Positions 1 through 8,365 of a stretch of DNA of 56,486 nt are shown piece by piece. This DNA is from Akkermansiaceae bacterium UBA6138. GTDB taxonomy: Bacteria > Verrucomicrobiota > Verrucomicrobiia > Verrucomicrobiales > DEV007. Below the pieces are notes generated by a model. That model did not search any database, was not told the origin of the DNA, and saw only the letters and a list, made by a program, of their open reading frames with translations. A program made the translations under genes and the position numbers. The number at the start of each line of letters is the position of its first letter. The stretch's first letter is position 1. Where the stretch lies: contig DIVG01000029.1 of assembly GCA_002422425.1 (NCBI GenBank), positions 35,492 to 91,977 of the forward strand, written 5' to 3'.

Positions 1-346
1 GGATGGGCGGGTCCTTGCCACGGGCGGAGCGGATGGGGTCGTGACCTCCTGGGACATGATCCTCGGCGAGCGAAAAAAGAAGATCGAGGGCTGGTCCAAA
101 GAAATTACTTCGCTGCAGTTCATCGGTGCCAGCAATCAGATCGTGACCTCCTCGGGTGACAACCGTGTCCGCATCGTCCGCGACGACGGCTCCGAGGTCC
201 GCACCATCGCCGGGCTCCCCGACTTTATGCAGGCCGCCGCCAGCAATCCAAGCGGCACGACCCTCGTCGGCGGCGGCGAAGACAGCACTCTCCGCGTCTG
301 GAACGGCGCCGATGGCAAAGAAATCGCCGCCTTCACCGCAAGGTAA
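1..346 (+). CDS. WD40-repeat protein, 3' end only
   Basis: The frame is already open at base 2 and closes at TAA 344-346, so the 5' part lies outside the window. The visible ~114 residues carry WD40-like blades: GGADGVVTSWD, then SSGDNRVRIVRDDG, then GGGEDSTLRVWNGADGK near the C-terminus, each with the Gly-Asp spacing and terminal W/I-x-D of beta-propeller strands. WD40 domains in Verrucomicrobia and Planctomycetes are often fused to cytochrome-like or DUF1549/DUF1553 proteins and sit beside DUF1501 genes, as happens here 261 bp downstream. The full architecture and role cannot be told from this fragment. An internal ATG at 56 or the GTG at 41 is unlikely to be the true start, because the blade pattern extends upstream of both. 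Confidence 0.75.
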   Translation, partial: DGRVLATGGADGVVTSWDMILGERKKKIEGWSKEITSLQFIGASNQIVTSSGDNRVRIVRDDGSEVRTIAGLPDFMQAAASNPSGTTLVGGGEDSTLRVWNGADGKEIAAFTAR

Positions 347-390
347 TTCATTTCATTTTAAACCGTACGAAATCTGACTATTACTCACCC

Positions 391-470
391 ATTTGCGAAA
401 ATTTGCGGCCGTTTCCGGTCATTTGCGTTAAAAAGAAAGGAACGCAAATGGGCGCGAATGACACGCAAAT
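391..470. repeat. Cluster of ATTTGCG motifs with a perfect inverted repeat
   Basis: ATTTGCG occurs at 391-397, 401-407 and 421-427, and its complement CGCAAAT at 443-449 and 464-470: five copies within 80 bp of non-coding DNA. CATTTGCGTT (420-429) and AACGCAAATG (441-450) form a perfect 10-bp hairpin with an 11-nt A-rich loop. There is no T-run after the stem, so it is not a classic intrinsic terminator. It may be a dispersed intergenic element or a binding-site array between the WD40 and DUF1501 genes. The rest of 347-607 shows nothing else I can name. Confidence 0.5.
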
Positions 471-607
471 AGCCGCAACTCCAACCAGCCGGAAGTCCTG
501 ACAAACTTCAGCACTCCTTCTCCCAACCTCTCACCGTCCATTGATTTCGCTGCGCTCCGTCCGTCTTCGCTACGCTTCGATTGCCCAACTGCTAACCGCT
601 AATCGCT

Positions 608-2017
608 ATGATTACTTCTTCACCCTTCCGTTGCTCCGGCCCGCTTAGTCGCCGAGGTTTCATGCAGATCGGCCTCACCGGCATGGCGACCCTTTCGTGG
701 CCGGCCCTGCTGAAGCTCCGCGCCGAGAATGCGCTGAAGCCGAACAGCGAGAAAAAGGCCATCATCATGGTGTGGCTTCCCGGTGGCCAGTCCCACGTCG
801 ATACCTACGATCCCAAGCCCGACATCGGCAGCGAGTACCGCGGGCCGTTCAAGACCATCTCCACGAACGTGCCGGGCATGCAACTGACCGAGTTGCTCCC
901 GATGAGTGCGACGATCGCCGACAAGTTCACGATCCTGCGTTCCATGAACCAAAAGGCGGGCGGTCATCCCGCCGGATCGATGCAGATGCTCTCGGGCGAT
1001 TCTGACGAGCGCGACAAGCCCAAGCCGCGTCTTCCCGACTGGATGTCGGTCGCCCATTACCTGCGCGGGCAGGGGGAAAAGCGCCTCAATCCGCTGCCGA
1101 ACTACATCGGGGTGAACCCGCCGCTTGAGTACAACGGTCCAGCCTACCTCGGCGACGCCTACGCGCCCTTCGCCGTGAGCGACGATCCGAATCGCCCCAA
1201 TTTCCAGGTGCCGAATATCGGTCTCTCCGATCCCGCCGAGGTTCGCCGCCTCGGTGACAGACTCGCCCTGCGCCGCAACCTTGACAAACTGGAGCGCGCT
1301 TTTGACAAAGAAGGGGAGCTCGGGGCGCTCGACGAGTTCGAGGCCCAGGCCATGACCCTGCTCACAAACCCGCAGACCCGCGACGCCTTTGACCTCGGTA
1401 AAGAGGATCCCGCGACCCGCGACCGCTACGGCCGCAACCGCTGGGGGCAGCAGCTCCTCCTCGCCCGCCGCCTTGTCGAGTCAGGAGTGGAAATCGTCAC
1501 AAGCAGTCTCAGCGGTCCGCTCTGCGGACGCGTCGGCAACTGGGACGACCATGCCGTCAATCAGCACCAGTTCGAGGCCCTTCGTTTCCGCATGCCGAAT
1601 TACGACCGCGCCGTCTCCGCCCTGATCGAGGACATCTATGCCCGCGGCCTCGACAAGCGCGTCCTCGTCGTCGTCACCGGCGAGTTCGGACGGACTCCGA
1701 AGATCAGCTTTGACCGCAGCACCGGGGCAGGGGACGCGAGCGCCCCCGCCGGCACCCTCCAGCCCGGACGCGACCACTGGCCGCGCGCCTTTTCCAATAT
1801 CTGGGCCGGTGGCGGCATCCAGACCGGAGGCGTCATCGGAGCCAGCGACAAACGCGGCGAAGACGTCATCGAGCGCCCCTGCGGCCCCGGCGACTTCCTC
1901 GCGACGATTTATCATCATCTCGGGATCGATTCCGCGAAAATCATGATCGAGGACTTCAACGGCAGACCGACACCGATTGTGGATCACGGCAAGCCGATTC
2001 CGGAGCTGATTGTGTGA
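608..2017 (+). CDS. DUF1501 family Tat-exported protein
   Basis: A 469-residue protein of the DUF1501 family (PF07394), a sulfatase/alkaline-phosphatase-like fold abundant in Planctomycetes and Verrucomicrobia and usually of unknown substrate. The N-terminus has a twin-arginine signal, SRRGFMQIG with Arg15-Arg16, followed by a hydrophobic stretch, so export of the folded protein is expected. Family hallmarks seen are VWLPGGQSHVDTYDPKP near residue 55, VTGEFGRTPKI in the last third, GRDHWPRAFSN, and a C-terminal DFNGRPTPIVDHGKPI. The length is normal for the family. The upstream WD40 gene is the kind of partner commonly seen with DUF1501 genes. The biochemical role is not established. Confidence 0.88.
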   Translation: MITSSPFRCSGPLSRRGFMQIGLTGMATLSWPALLKLRAENALKPNSEKKAIIMVWLPGGQSHVDTYDPKPDIGSEYRGPFKTISTNVPGMQLTELLPMSATIADKFTILRSMNQKAGGHPAGSMQMLSGDSDERDKPKPRLPDWMSVAHYLRGQGEKRLNPLPNYIGVNPPLEYNGPAYLGDAYAPFAVSDDPNRPNFQVPNIGLSDPAEVRRLGDRLALRRNLDKLERAFDKEGELGALDEFEAQAMTLLTNPQTRDAFDLGKEDPATRDRYGRNRWGQQLLLARRLVESGVEIVTSSLSGPLCGRVGNWDDHAVNQHQFEALRFRMPNYDRAVSALIEDIYARGLDKRVLVVVTGEFGRTPKISFDRSTGAGDASAPAGTLQPGRDHWPRAFSNIWAGGGIQTGGVIGASDKRGEDVIERPCGPGDFLATIYHHLGIDSAKIMIEDFNGRPTPIVDHGKPIPELIV

Positions 2018-2050
2018 GGGGAAGGGGGCCGCGGAAGCCGTGCGATTGCT

Positions 2051-2820
2051 ACTATCCGCATCCAGCGCCGCGATTTCGTCCAGGATCTCTTGCGGTCTGC
2101 GGTGCGCCACTTCCTCGCCGCCGTTCGGATTTTTCACCGACAGATCCCAGTTCTTTGCATCGAACCCGGCGCGTCCGCCCACCTTCAGCCGCTTGATGAA
2201 ATGCTGGAGGAGGAAGGCGGTCTCGCCGGTGCGGCGGGAAAAATTCTGCTTCACCTCCTGGCGCTTCTTCCCGCCGAGGGGCGAGTTGGCGAGGATGGTG
2301 TCGTAGCGATCCTTTTCCTGCACATCGCCGAAATTCTCCGCGAGCGTGTTCGTATGGATGATGTTCGGTGCCTCGATCCCGTGCCGGATCAGGTTCATGA
2401 TCGCGATGACATAGGCGAGGGACTTTTTCTCCTTTCCGTAGAGAGTGCGATCCTGCAGGAATCGGTCCTACGCTGCGGTGCGCTTGGGATTCTGCTCCCG
2501 CAGGTAGTCGAAGGACTCGCAGAGGAAGCCCGCTGACCCGACCGCAGAATCACAGATAGTCTCGCCGGGCGGCGGCGCAGTGACGGCCTTGATGGCTCGG
2601 ATGAGCGGGCGCGGGTGTGATATTTGCCTCCGTTGCGCCCGCGTTGCCCATCTTCTTGACCTTCGCCTCGCAGAGGTGCAAGAGCTCGCGCTTCTCGGTC
2701 TGGGAAGCAAAGCGGAGCTCGTCGATGTATTCGATGATCTCGCGCAGGTGGTAGCCGCTCTGAATGCGGTTTTCGATTTCGCTGAAGATCTCGCCGATCT
2801 TGTATTCAAAGGATGGTGTT
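2051..2820 (-). pseudogene. hsdM: Decayed type I restriction DNA methylase (HsdM remnant)
   Basis: Read from about 2820 down to 2051, three pieces of an N-6 adenine methylase appear in order. First comes FEYKIGEIFSEIENRIQSGY and EAKVKKMGNAG (2810 to about 2635). After a frameshift near 2630 come PRPLIRAI and DSAVGSAGFLCESFDYL. An in-frame TAG at 2468-2470 follows, and the same frame continues with YGKEKKSLAYVIAMNLIRHG and DRYDTILANSPLGGK. The catalytic NPPF motif has become NSPL. The sequence then jumps from LKVGGRAG directly to FDAKNWDLSVKNPN, which belongs near the C-terminus of HsdM, so an internal segment is deleted. Frameshift, stop, deletion and a damaged active site make this a pseudogene. 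No hsdS or hsdR is visible; the DUF1501 stop lies 34 bp away. Confidence 0.85.
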
Positions 2821-2842
2821 CGGTCCGCTCGCCTGTTACTTG

Positions 2843-3090
2843 AAGCCCTGCAGGTGGGGAAAGCCCTTCGATATACCGTCGCTCCGTGCATTCGGCAACG
2901 CCCGAATCCTGTTTCTCCCCTGGTTTCGACACCGGGGCCCCCTGCGACTGACATACCTCCCGCAGGGGTTGAGACGTTGGGCCGACAATACCCAAAGCCC
3001 GCCAGCCCAGAATCTCTCCATTTTCCACCCCGCGGATTCTCCCGCTCCTCCCGACCTTTCACATTGACAAGCCCACCTCGGGGAGGGATG
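2843..3090. repeat. Non-coding stretch with inverted repeats, possible dispersed element
   Basis: No credible protein is encoded here in either direction. The stretch contains short inverted repeats, including CCCCTGCG (2939-2946) facing CGCAGGGG (2961-2968) with a 14-nt loop, and TTGGG facing CCCAA around 2977-2995. It joins the decayed hsdM directly to the upstream region of the next gene, which fits a multicopy intergenic element. It does not recur elsewhere in this window, so repeat status is an inference. Confidence 0.3.
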
Positions 3091-3140
3091 AAATGTCCGC
3101 TTTGCAGTGTCCCCCGGATGGGGCATTTTTACCGCGTTCC

Positions 3141-3704
3141 ATGAATAAGATTCCGTTTTTTGCCGCCCTTTGCTTCTTTCTCGCTTCCCCCGGTGCCGCC
3201 CGTGCCGAGGAGGTCTACCTCATTCGCGGCGGGTTTGACATTTTCTCGGTGGGAATGAACGAAATGGCCAACGAACTCAAGGCCAAAGGCATCAAGGCGA
3301 GCGCTCACAGCATCATGGCGTGGAAGGGGATCGCTGACGACATCATCCGGCGCTCGAAGATTAAAAAGGGGGTCTCCTATCCCATCATTTTCCTCGGGCA
3401 TTCGCTCGGAGCGGACGCGGCCCCGCAGTTCGCCAATTACCTCGGCGAGCACGGCATCGCCGTTGATCTGGTGATCGGGTTCGATGCGACGGGGCGCCGC
3501 GTTTTCAATAAGGGCGCAAAGAAGGTCATCAATTACCGCTCTTCGGCGATGGGCCCCTACGTGAAGGGACCCGGATTCAGGGGTACGCTGACTGAGGTCG
3601 ACGTTTCCAAATTCGGTGCCAATCACTTCACGATCGAGCAGGTCAGGGAGGTGCAGGATCTTGCCATCGCGGCAGTTCTCTCGCAACTGCGTCGGCGGCG
3701 GTAA
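3141..3704 (+). CDS. Small secreted alpha/beta-hydrolase-like protein
   Basis: A 187-residue product if started at ATG 3141, which places a clean Sec-type signal peptide (MNKIPFFAALCFF, cleavage after AARA) at the N-terminus; an upstream in-frame start at 3093 would bury it. The nucleophile elbow GHSLGAD, with Ser88, is typical of alpha/beta hydrolases and lipase/thioesterase-like proteins. VDLVIGFDATG and the late GANHFTIE provide plausible acid and His positions. It is short for the fold, so it is a minimal hydrolase of unknown substrate. It lies 27 bp before the acyltransferase-like gene on the same strand and may share its transcript. Confidence 0.7.
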   Translation: MNKIPFFAALCFFLASPGAARAEEVYLIRGGFDIFSVGMNEMANELKAKGIKASAHSIMAWKGIADDIIRRSKIKKGVSYPIIFLGHSLGADAAPQFANYLGEHGIAVDLVIGFDATGRRVFNKGAKKVINYRSSAMGPYVKGPGFRGTLTEVDVSKFGANHFTIEQVREVQDLAIAAVLSQLRRRR

Positions 3705-3731
3705 ACGACGGATTGACCGGAAGGTGGATTG

Positions 3732-5093
3732 ATGGGAGCACCCGGGAAACATTCCGCCGCGACGGCGGGGATGCAGGAAAGCGAGCGCACGGGACCACCG
3801 CTTCGTTTCAACCAGTTCCAGCGGACGATGCTGCAATGGGGCCGGGTGCACCCGTATCACGCGGTTCATGTCCTCAAAGTGGGGGCACCGCTTGAGCGGA
3901 CACGCTATGAGAAACGCCTCAATCTCGTCCTCAAACAGTGCGGGCTCGCTGGTCTCAACATCCGCGAGGCACTCGGCACCTATACTTACGAGGGGGGGGA
4001 TCCGGCCTGTTGTGTTCGCGAGATTGAGGATCAGGGCGACCCGATGGCGGCAATTGATGCGGAGATGGTGCGGCAGCTCAACGAACCGATCGAGAGAGAG
4101 ACTCCGTTCACCCCGTTTCGGTTTTTCCTGATGAATTCCGGTGGGGCCGCTTACCTCGGGATCACCTATTTCCATGCCGTCGCCGATGCCACCGCCGTCA
4201 GTCGCCTTCTTTTCGCCGTGGCCCGCGCGAGCTTTGCAGAGGAAGCCCCGGCACTGGCGGATGAGTCGCTCCGCCCGCTCCGCGGATCCCGCATGCCGAC
4301 GGGTGATCCGAGGCACTTTCTGCAACGGACTCGCGCTGCTCTCACTCGTTTTCAGCTGATGCGGCGGTCGGTCCGGCCGCCCAGGTGCGAAACGAATGCT
4401 TTTCAGAACGAGTATTTCGGCGTTTCTTTTGACCCGGATCAGACCGGGGCGGTTCTCACGCGCGCGAAAGACTGGGGGTTGACGGTAAACGACCTCTGTC
4501 TCGCCGCTCTGTTCAAGGCAGTCTCGGTCTGCGCAAGGGGAAAACGCCGATCTGAAAAGGCGCAACTCCTTCTCTCGGTTGGCTGTGTCGTCAACGTGCG
4601 GCCTGATCTCCCTGAAAAAAGGCAGCGTGACTTCGGGCTTTTCCTCGGGTCCTTCACACTGACGCATGATCTTTCCGGTGATGTCTCAATGCGCGAGTTG
4701 GCTGCCGCTGTCCGGGCGCGGACTCTGGAGGTGAAACGCCACAAGCTTTATCTCGCGGCACCACTTGAATTCATGGTATCCCGCTTCATGTTTGGGCGCC
4801 TGCCTCTTGAAAAGCAGCGCAATTTTTATCGTAAATCTTATCCGCTCTGGGGCGGCATCACAAATATGAACATGGGCTCTCTCTGCTCGGATGAAAATGA
4901 CATCCCGCTGCTTGATTATTATCGCGCCGTTTCGGCAGGGCCGGCCATGCCGCTGGTGATTGGAGTAACCGGACTCGGGAATGGGCTCAATTTCGGCATC
5001 AGTTACCGTCCCGCCGTGCTCTCCGAGGCTGACGTTCGTGGCATCGTGGATCGTTTTACGGCACTGCTCACCGGAGTGGAGGAAACGGCATGA
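3732..5093 (+). CDS. Standalone condensation-domain-like acyltransferase
   Basis: A roughly 453-residue protein with the HxxxD acyltransferase signature as YFHAVADATAVS (His at about residue 148), followed by a C-terminal half of the CAT/condensation fold (GLTVNDLCLAALFKAVS, then NFGISYRP near the end). The family includes NRPS C domains, wax ester/alcohol acyltransferases and polyketide-associated acyltransferases; there is no carrier or adenylation domain here. ATG 3732 is chosen because AAGGTGG lies 4 nt upstream. The stop overlaps the start of the next gene (ATGA at 5090), implying translational coupling to a membrane methyltransferase. The substrates are unknown. It lies 8 kb before the PKS-NRPS and separate housekeeping genes intervene, so a shared pathway is only a possibility. 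Confidence 0.7.
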   Translation: MGAPGKHSAATAGMQESERTGPPLRFNQFQRTMLQWGRVHPYHAVHVLKVGAPLERTRYEKRLNLVLKQCGLAGLNIREALGTYTYEGGDPACCVREIEDQGDPMAAIDAEMVRQLNEPIERETPFTPFRFFLMNSGGAAYLGITYFHAVADATAVSRLLFAVARASFAEEAPALADESLRPLRGSRMPTGDPRHFLQRTRAALTRFQLMRRSVRPPRCETNAFQNEYFGVSFDPDQTGAVLTRAKDWGLTVNDLCLAALFKAVSVCARGKRRSEKAQLLLSVGCVVNVRPDLPEKRQRDFGLFLGSFTLTHDLSGDVSMRELAAAVRARTLEVKRHKLYLAAPLEFMVSRFMFGRLPLEKQRNFYRKSYPLWGGITNMNMGSLCSDENDIPLLDYYRAVSAGPAMPLVIGVTGLGNGLNFGISYRPAVLSEADVRGIVDRFTALLTGVEETA

Positions 5094-5818
5094 ATTTAGC
5101 GTTTTTTTTCATCGCCCTTTCGCTTCTTTTTTTCACGGCGGCATCAGGGGCTCCGGTGGTCGCCGAGACACGACCCTCCGAGGTGGCGGGGACGAGCGGT
5201 ATTCCGTCCGCCGAGATGTTGCTTCGCGGGGGGCTCGTTAGTGCTTCGGGCCTGATCTACTGGGGGGGGGTTCTCCTGCAGGCCCGCCGTGTCCGAAAAC
5301 GAATCGGCCGTACTCCGAATTTGAAACCGAGGGGAACGAAGGAGCGATTGCTCTGGGCAGGCTGGATGATCGTGATCGTCGGCTGGATCGCTCAGCCTTT
5401 TTTCATCGGAAGCGAATCCCTAATCGCCGCGCTGGTGCATCCCTCTGCTCTGATCGGCGGGGGGGCACTCATCGTGCTGGGCTATCTCGCGACGCTCTGG
5501 TGTTACGCCGCGATGGGGGCGGCATGGCGGATCGGGATCGACAGGGAGGGGTCATCCTCTCTTGTTCAGACGGGACCCTACCGCCGCATGAGACACCCGA
5601 TCTACTCGTTTCAAATGGTGATGATCGCCGGTGCCGCCCTGCTGCTGCCGACTCCGGTCTCCCTCGCTATTCTCGTCCTCCATTTTATTTGTGCGTCGAT
5701 CAAGGCGAGCGATGAGGAGGCCCACCTCATCGCTGTCTTTGACGGAGAATATCGCGACTACATGACCAGAAGCGGCCGCTTCTTCCCGCGTCTCCGGATG
5801 AGGCGAATTCAGGGGTGA
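5090..5818 (+). CDS. Membrane ICMT/PEMT-like methyltransferase
   Basis: A 242-residue membrane protein with an N-terminal hydrophobic segment and several further transmembrane spans. The C-terminal third has the signature of isoprenylcysteine carboxyl methyltransferase/phospholipid methyltransferase proteins: LVQTGPYRRMRHPIYS, then a hydrophobic hairpin, then DEEAHLIAVFDGEYRDYM and GRFFPRL. These motifs bind SAM and the substrate carboxylate or lipid headgroup at the membrane face. It overlaps the acyltransferase-like gene by 4 nt (ATGA), so the two are probably made together and may act on one lipid. The gene ends tail to tail with the minus-strand gene at 5809, overlapping by about 10 nt. 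The actual substrate is not predictable. Confidence 0.8.
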   Translation: MNLAFFFIALSLLFFTAASGAPVVAETRPSEVAGTSGIPSAEMLLRGGLVSASGLIYWGGVLLQARRVRKRIGRTPNLKPRGTKERLLWAGWMIVIVGWIAQPFFIGSESLIAALVHPSALIGGGALIVLGYLATLWCYAAMGAAWRIGIDREGSSSLVQTGPYRRMRHPIYSFQMVMIAGAALLLPTPVSLAILVLHFICASIKASDEEAHLIAVFDGEYRDYMTRSGRFFPRLRMRRIQG

Positions 5819-6237
5819 GGCACCCCGCTTGCCTCGAATAGTTCTTCAAGGATAGGGCGGGTCGCGGCGAGGAGCTCATTCATTTTTCGGGTTTCGAGTG
5901 TGGCTACGGCGAGCGCGTTAAGCTTGGCGGCGAGATCACCGAGGAGCGGCCGGATTTTTTCCATGTCATGCACCTTCCCGGGAAGGCTGGCCGGGGTAAC
6001 CGACCAGCCGACTTTGAGAAGGGTGGTCCGCATTTGGAGTAATTCCATGTTTTTTTGCGTTGCAACGAGTGATTCGGCTTCGCGAAGAACGGCCTCGAAA
6101 CGAGTCAATTCGGGCCATTCGACCCGCAGGGCCGGGCTTTCCGCCCTTTCTTCGCAGCCGGTGTGGGTTAGCCCGGTGAGGATCGAGAGGGGGATGAGGG
6201 TAAAAAGACGAAGGGCGGGCAGTGCGAAGATTTTCAT
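5809..6237 (-). CDS. Hypothetical exported small protein
   Basis: A 142-residue product starting at ATG 6237 with a hydrophobic leader (KIFALPALRLFTLIPLSIL) and a Cys in THTGCEER. That Cys could be a lipid attachment site, but His at -3 makes the lipobox atypical. The mature part is a helix-rich region (LREAESLVATQKNMELLQM, then LNALAVATLETRKMNELLA) without recognisable catalytic motifs. It is divergent from the helicase gene, with 133 bp between them. I do not recognise the family. Confidence 0.55.
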   Translation of the reverse strand: MKIFALPALRLFTLIPLSILTGLTHTGCEERAESPALRVEWPELTRFEAVLREAESLVATQKNMELLQMRTTLLKVGWSVTPASLPGKVHDMEKIRPLLGDLAAKLNALAVATLETRKMNELLAATRPILEELFEASGVPHP

Positions 6238-6370
6238 AACGCTGAGACGGTAGAGAGGATCGAATGGAACGCAACGGTTTCGCCTTGATCCTCGTCGGTT
6301 CGGAGGGATCAGGAATATCGGAGCGTTTTGCCCTTGCTTAGCCCCCCGTTTCAGTGAAAGGCTGGAAGCC

Positions 6371-8356
6371 GTGATCTCTCTGACAGAATTCGGGAGTAGT
6401 GGAGACTCCCTGGTAGACTTTACTTCCGAATTTTTCGGAAAAAGTGGCGCGTTGTCGCGTCTGAAAGATTTCGAGTTCCGCCCCGAGCAGCAGCAAATGG
6501 CGGTTGCGGTGGCACAGGCACTTGAGGAGGAGCGGCCACTCGTGATCGAGGCGGGCACGGGCGTTGGTAAATCACTCGCCTACCTCGCGCCGGCGGTAAG
6601 GAAGTCGATCGAGGAGGGGCGCAAAGCGATCATCTCGACGCATACCATTAATTTGCAGGAGCAACTGATCGAGAAAGACATACCTCTCCTGCAATCGGTC
6701 ATCGGAGAGCCTTTCAGGGCCCTCCTACTGAAGGGGCGACGCAATTATCTCTGTCCCCAGCGTCTCCGGATTGCGATGTCGGGAGGCGGCGAACTGTTCA
6801 CGGCGTCAGAGCTCGAAGAACTGAAGGGCATCTGGGAGTGGTCGGAAAAAACGAAGGACGGTACCCTCAGCGACCTGGATTTCGCCCCTTCCCAGCGACT
6901 TTGGTCGCACGTCTGTAGCGAGACACATGCCTGCACTCCGAAACGCTGTGCCCCCTCCGGAAAGTGTTTTTATCAGGAAGTTCGCAAACAAATCGCCGAT
7001 GCGAACATCCTTGTGGTGAATCACACCCTTTTTTTTACTCTGCTCAACAGCCAGAGTGAATTCAATGAATCCGGCGAGGGGTTTCTCTTTGCGAAAGATT
7101 TTCTCATCTTCGACGAGGCGCATACGTTGGAGCACGTCGCGGCCCGGCAACTGGGAATCTCACTTTCACAGACGGGAATGAAGTTTGATTTGCATCGTCT
7201 CTTCAACCCGAAAAACAAAAAGGGCCTTTTCCAACTGACCGGAGACATGGAGGGGCGGCGTATAACGATGAAACTGCTCGATGAAATCGATGATTTTTTC
7301 GAGGCGATTGAGGGCAGTTGCCGGTGGGGAGATTACGGGCGCGAGTATCGCATCCGCGAACCCGAGTTCGTCGAGGATACCCTCGGGGGAGGACTTATCG
7401 AGGTGAGTCGCCGCGCCCGGGCGATCGCCGAACTGGCGGAGGAATCCACGAAGAGTGAACTGACCGAACTCGCCCGCCGTCTCGCGGATTGCCGGGCCGC
7501 CCTCGCCACCTTCCTTGACCAGCGCGACGACGGCCTAGTTTACTGGGTTGAGAAAGGCGACCGAGACTCGCTCAGCCTGAATGCAGCCCCGATCAATGTG
7601 GCGGAACTACTGCGCCCGGTCTTCTTTGAGCGGAACCGACCGTGTATTTTTACCAGTGCGACCCTCGGGACAGGGGAGCGTGACTTGAGTTACTTCCGCA
7701 ACCGTGTCGGGGCGGGGGATGTCGAATCCGTCAGGATCGGGAGCCCGTTTGACTATGCGAAACAGATGAAAATCCACCTCGTCCGCAGGATGCCCGACCC
7801 GTCTGAAAGCGGCTACGAGGCGGCGCTGGCGAAGTGGATACGGCATTTCGTTCGGAAATCGGGCGGAAGGGCCTTTGTCCTGTTTACGAGTTACAAGCTG
7901 CTCCAGCGCATGGTGGCGGAGCTCTCCGATTTTTTTCTCACGGAGAAGATCCGGCTTCTTGCGCAGGGGGCGGGAATATCCCGGAATCAGCTCATTGACG
8001 ATTTTAAAACGGACGAGACCAGCGTGCTTTTCGGCACCGATAGTTTCTGGACCGGGGTGGATGTGCCGGGCCGGGCCCTCACCAACGTCATCATCACCCG
8101 GCTGCCCTTCGGGGTACCGGACCACCCGCTCACGCAGGCCCGTCTCGAGTTTATCGAGGAGCGCGGCGGTAACGCCTTCATGGACTACAGCGTGCCCGAG
8201 GCCATCCTGAAGCTACGCCAGGGCGTCGGACGTCTCATCCGCAACGGCGATGACAGAGGCATGGTGGTGATCCTCGACAACCGTGTCCTGAGCAAGCGCT
8301 ACGGGAAGATTTTTCTCGATGCGATGCCGGATGCTCCGGTAGAGATAGAGGAATAA
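6371..8356 (+). CDS. dinG: DinG/XPD-type ATP-dependent DNA helicase
   Basis: A 661-residue superfamily 2 helicase starting at GTG 6371. The Walker A motif is GTGVGKS (62-68) and the Walker B/DEAH box is FDEAHTLE (Asp248). Between them are cysteines 128, 182, 188, 193 and 199; four would form the iron-sulfur cluster characteristic of XPD/DinG enzymes. The C-terminal helicase half has VLFGTDSFWTGVDVPG, ITRLPFGVPDHP and the motif VI string LRQGVGRLIRN. DinG helicases unwind 5'-3' and resolve R-loops or damaged structures. The length and motif order match the family. The nagA-like gene starts 10 bp after its stop, so the two may be co-transcribed. Confidence 0.9.
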   Translation: MISLTEFGSSGDSLVDFTSEFFGKSGALSRLKDFEFRPEQQQMAVAVAQALEEERPLVIEAGTGVGKSLAYLAPAVRKSIEEGRKAIISTHTINLQEQLIEKDIPLLQSVIGEPFRALLLKGRRNYLCPQRLRIAMSGGGELFTASELEELKGIWEWSEKTKDGTLSDLDFAPSQRLWSHVCSETHACTPKRCAPSGKCFYQEVRKQIADANILVVNHTLFFTLLNSQSEFNESGEGFLFAKDFLIFDEAHTLEHVAARQLGISLSQTGMKFDLHRLFNPKNKKGLFQLTGDMEGRRITMKLLDEIDDFFEAIEGSCRWGDYGREYRIREPEFVEDTLGGGLIEVSRRARAIAELAEESTKSELTELARRLADCRAALATFLDQRDDGLVYWVEKGDRDSLSLNAAPINVAELLRPVFFERNRPCIFTSATLGTGERDLSYFRNRVGAGDVESVRIGSPFDYAKQMKIHLVRRMPDPSESGYEAALAKWIRHFVRKSGGRAFVLFTSYKLLQRMVAELSDFFLTEKIRLLAQGAGISRNQLIDDFKTDETSVLFGTDSFWTGVDVPGRALTNVIITRLPFGVPDHPLTQARLEFIEERGGNAFMDYSVPEAILKLRQGVGRLIRNGDDRGMVVILDNRVLSKRYGKIFLDAMPDAPVEIEE

Positions 8357-8365
8357 GACAAGACC

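Noticed and set aside
3129..4667. 512-codon minus-strand open frame across the hydrolase and acyltransferase genes
   Set aside because: It spans two real plus-strand genes with signal peptide and catalytic motifs, and its own translation shows no family pattern.
5090..5150. The T-rich start of the methyltransferase gene as a terminator
   Set aside because: The T-runs encode Phe/Leu of the first membrane segment and have no stem before them.
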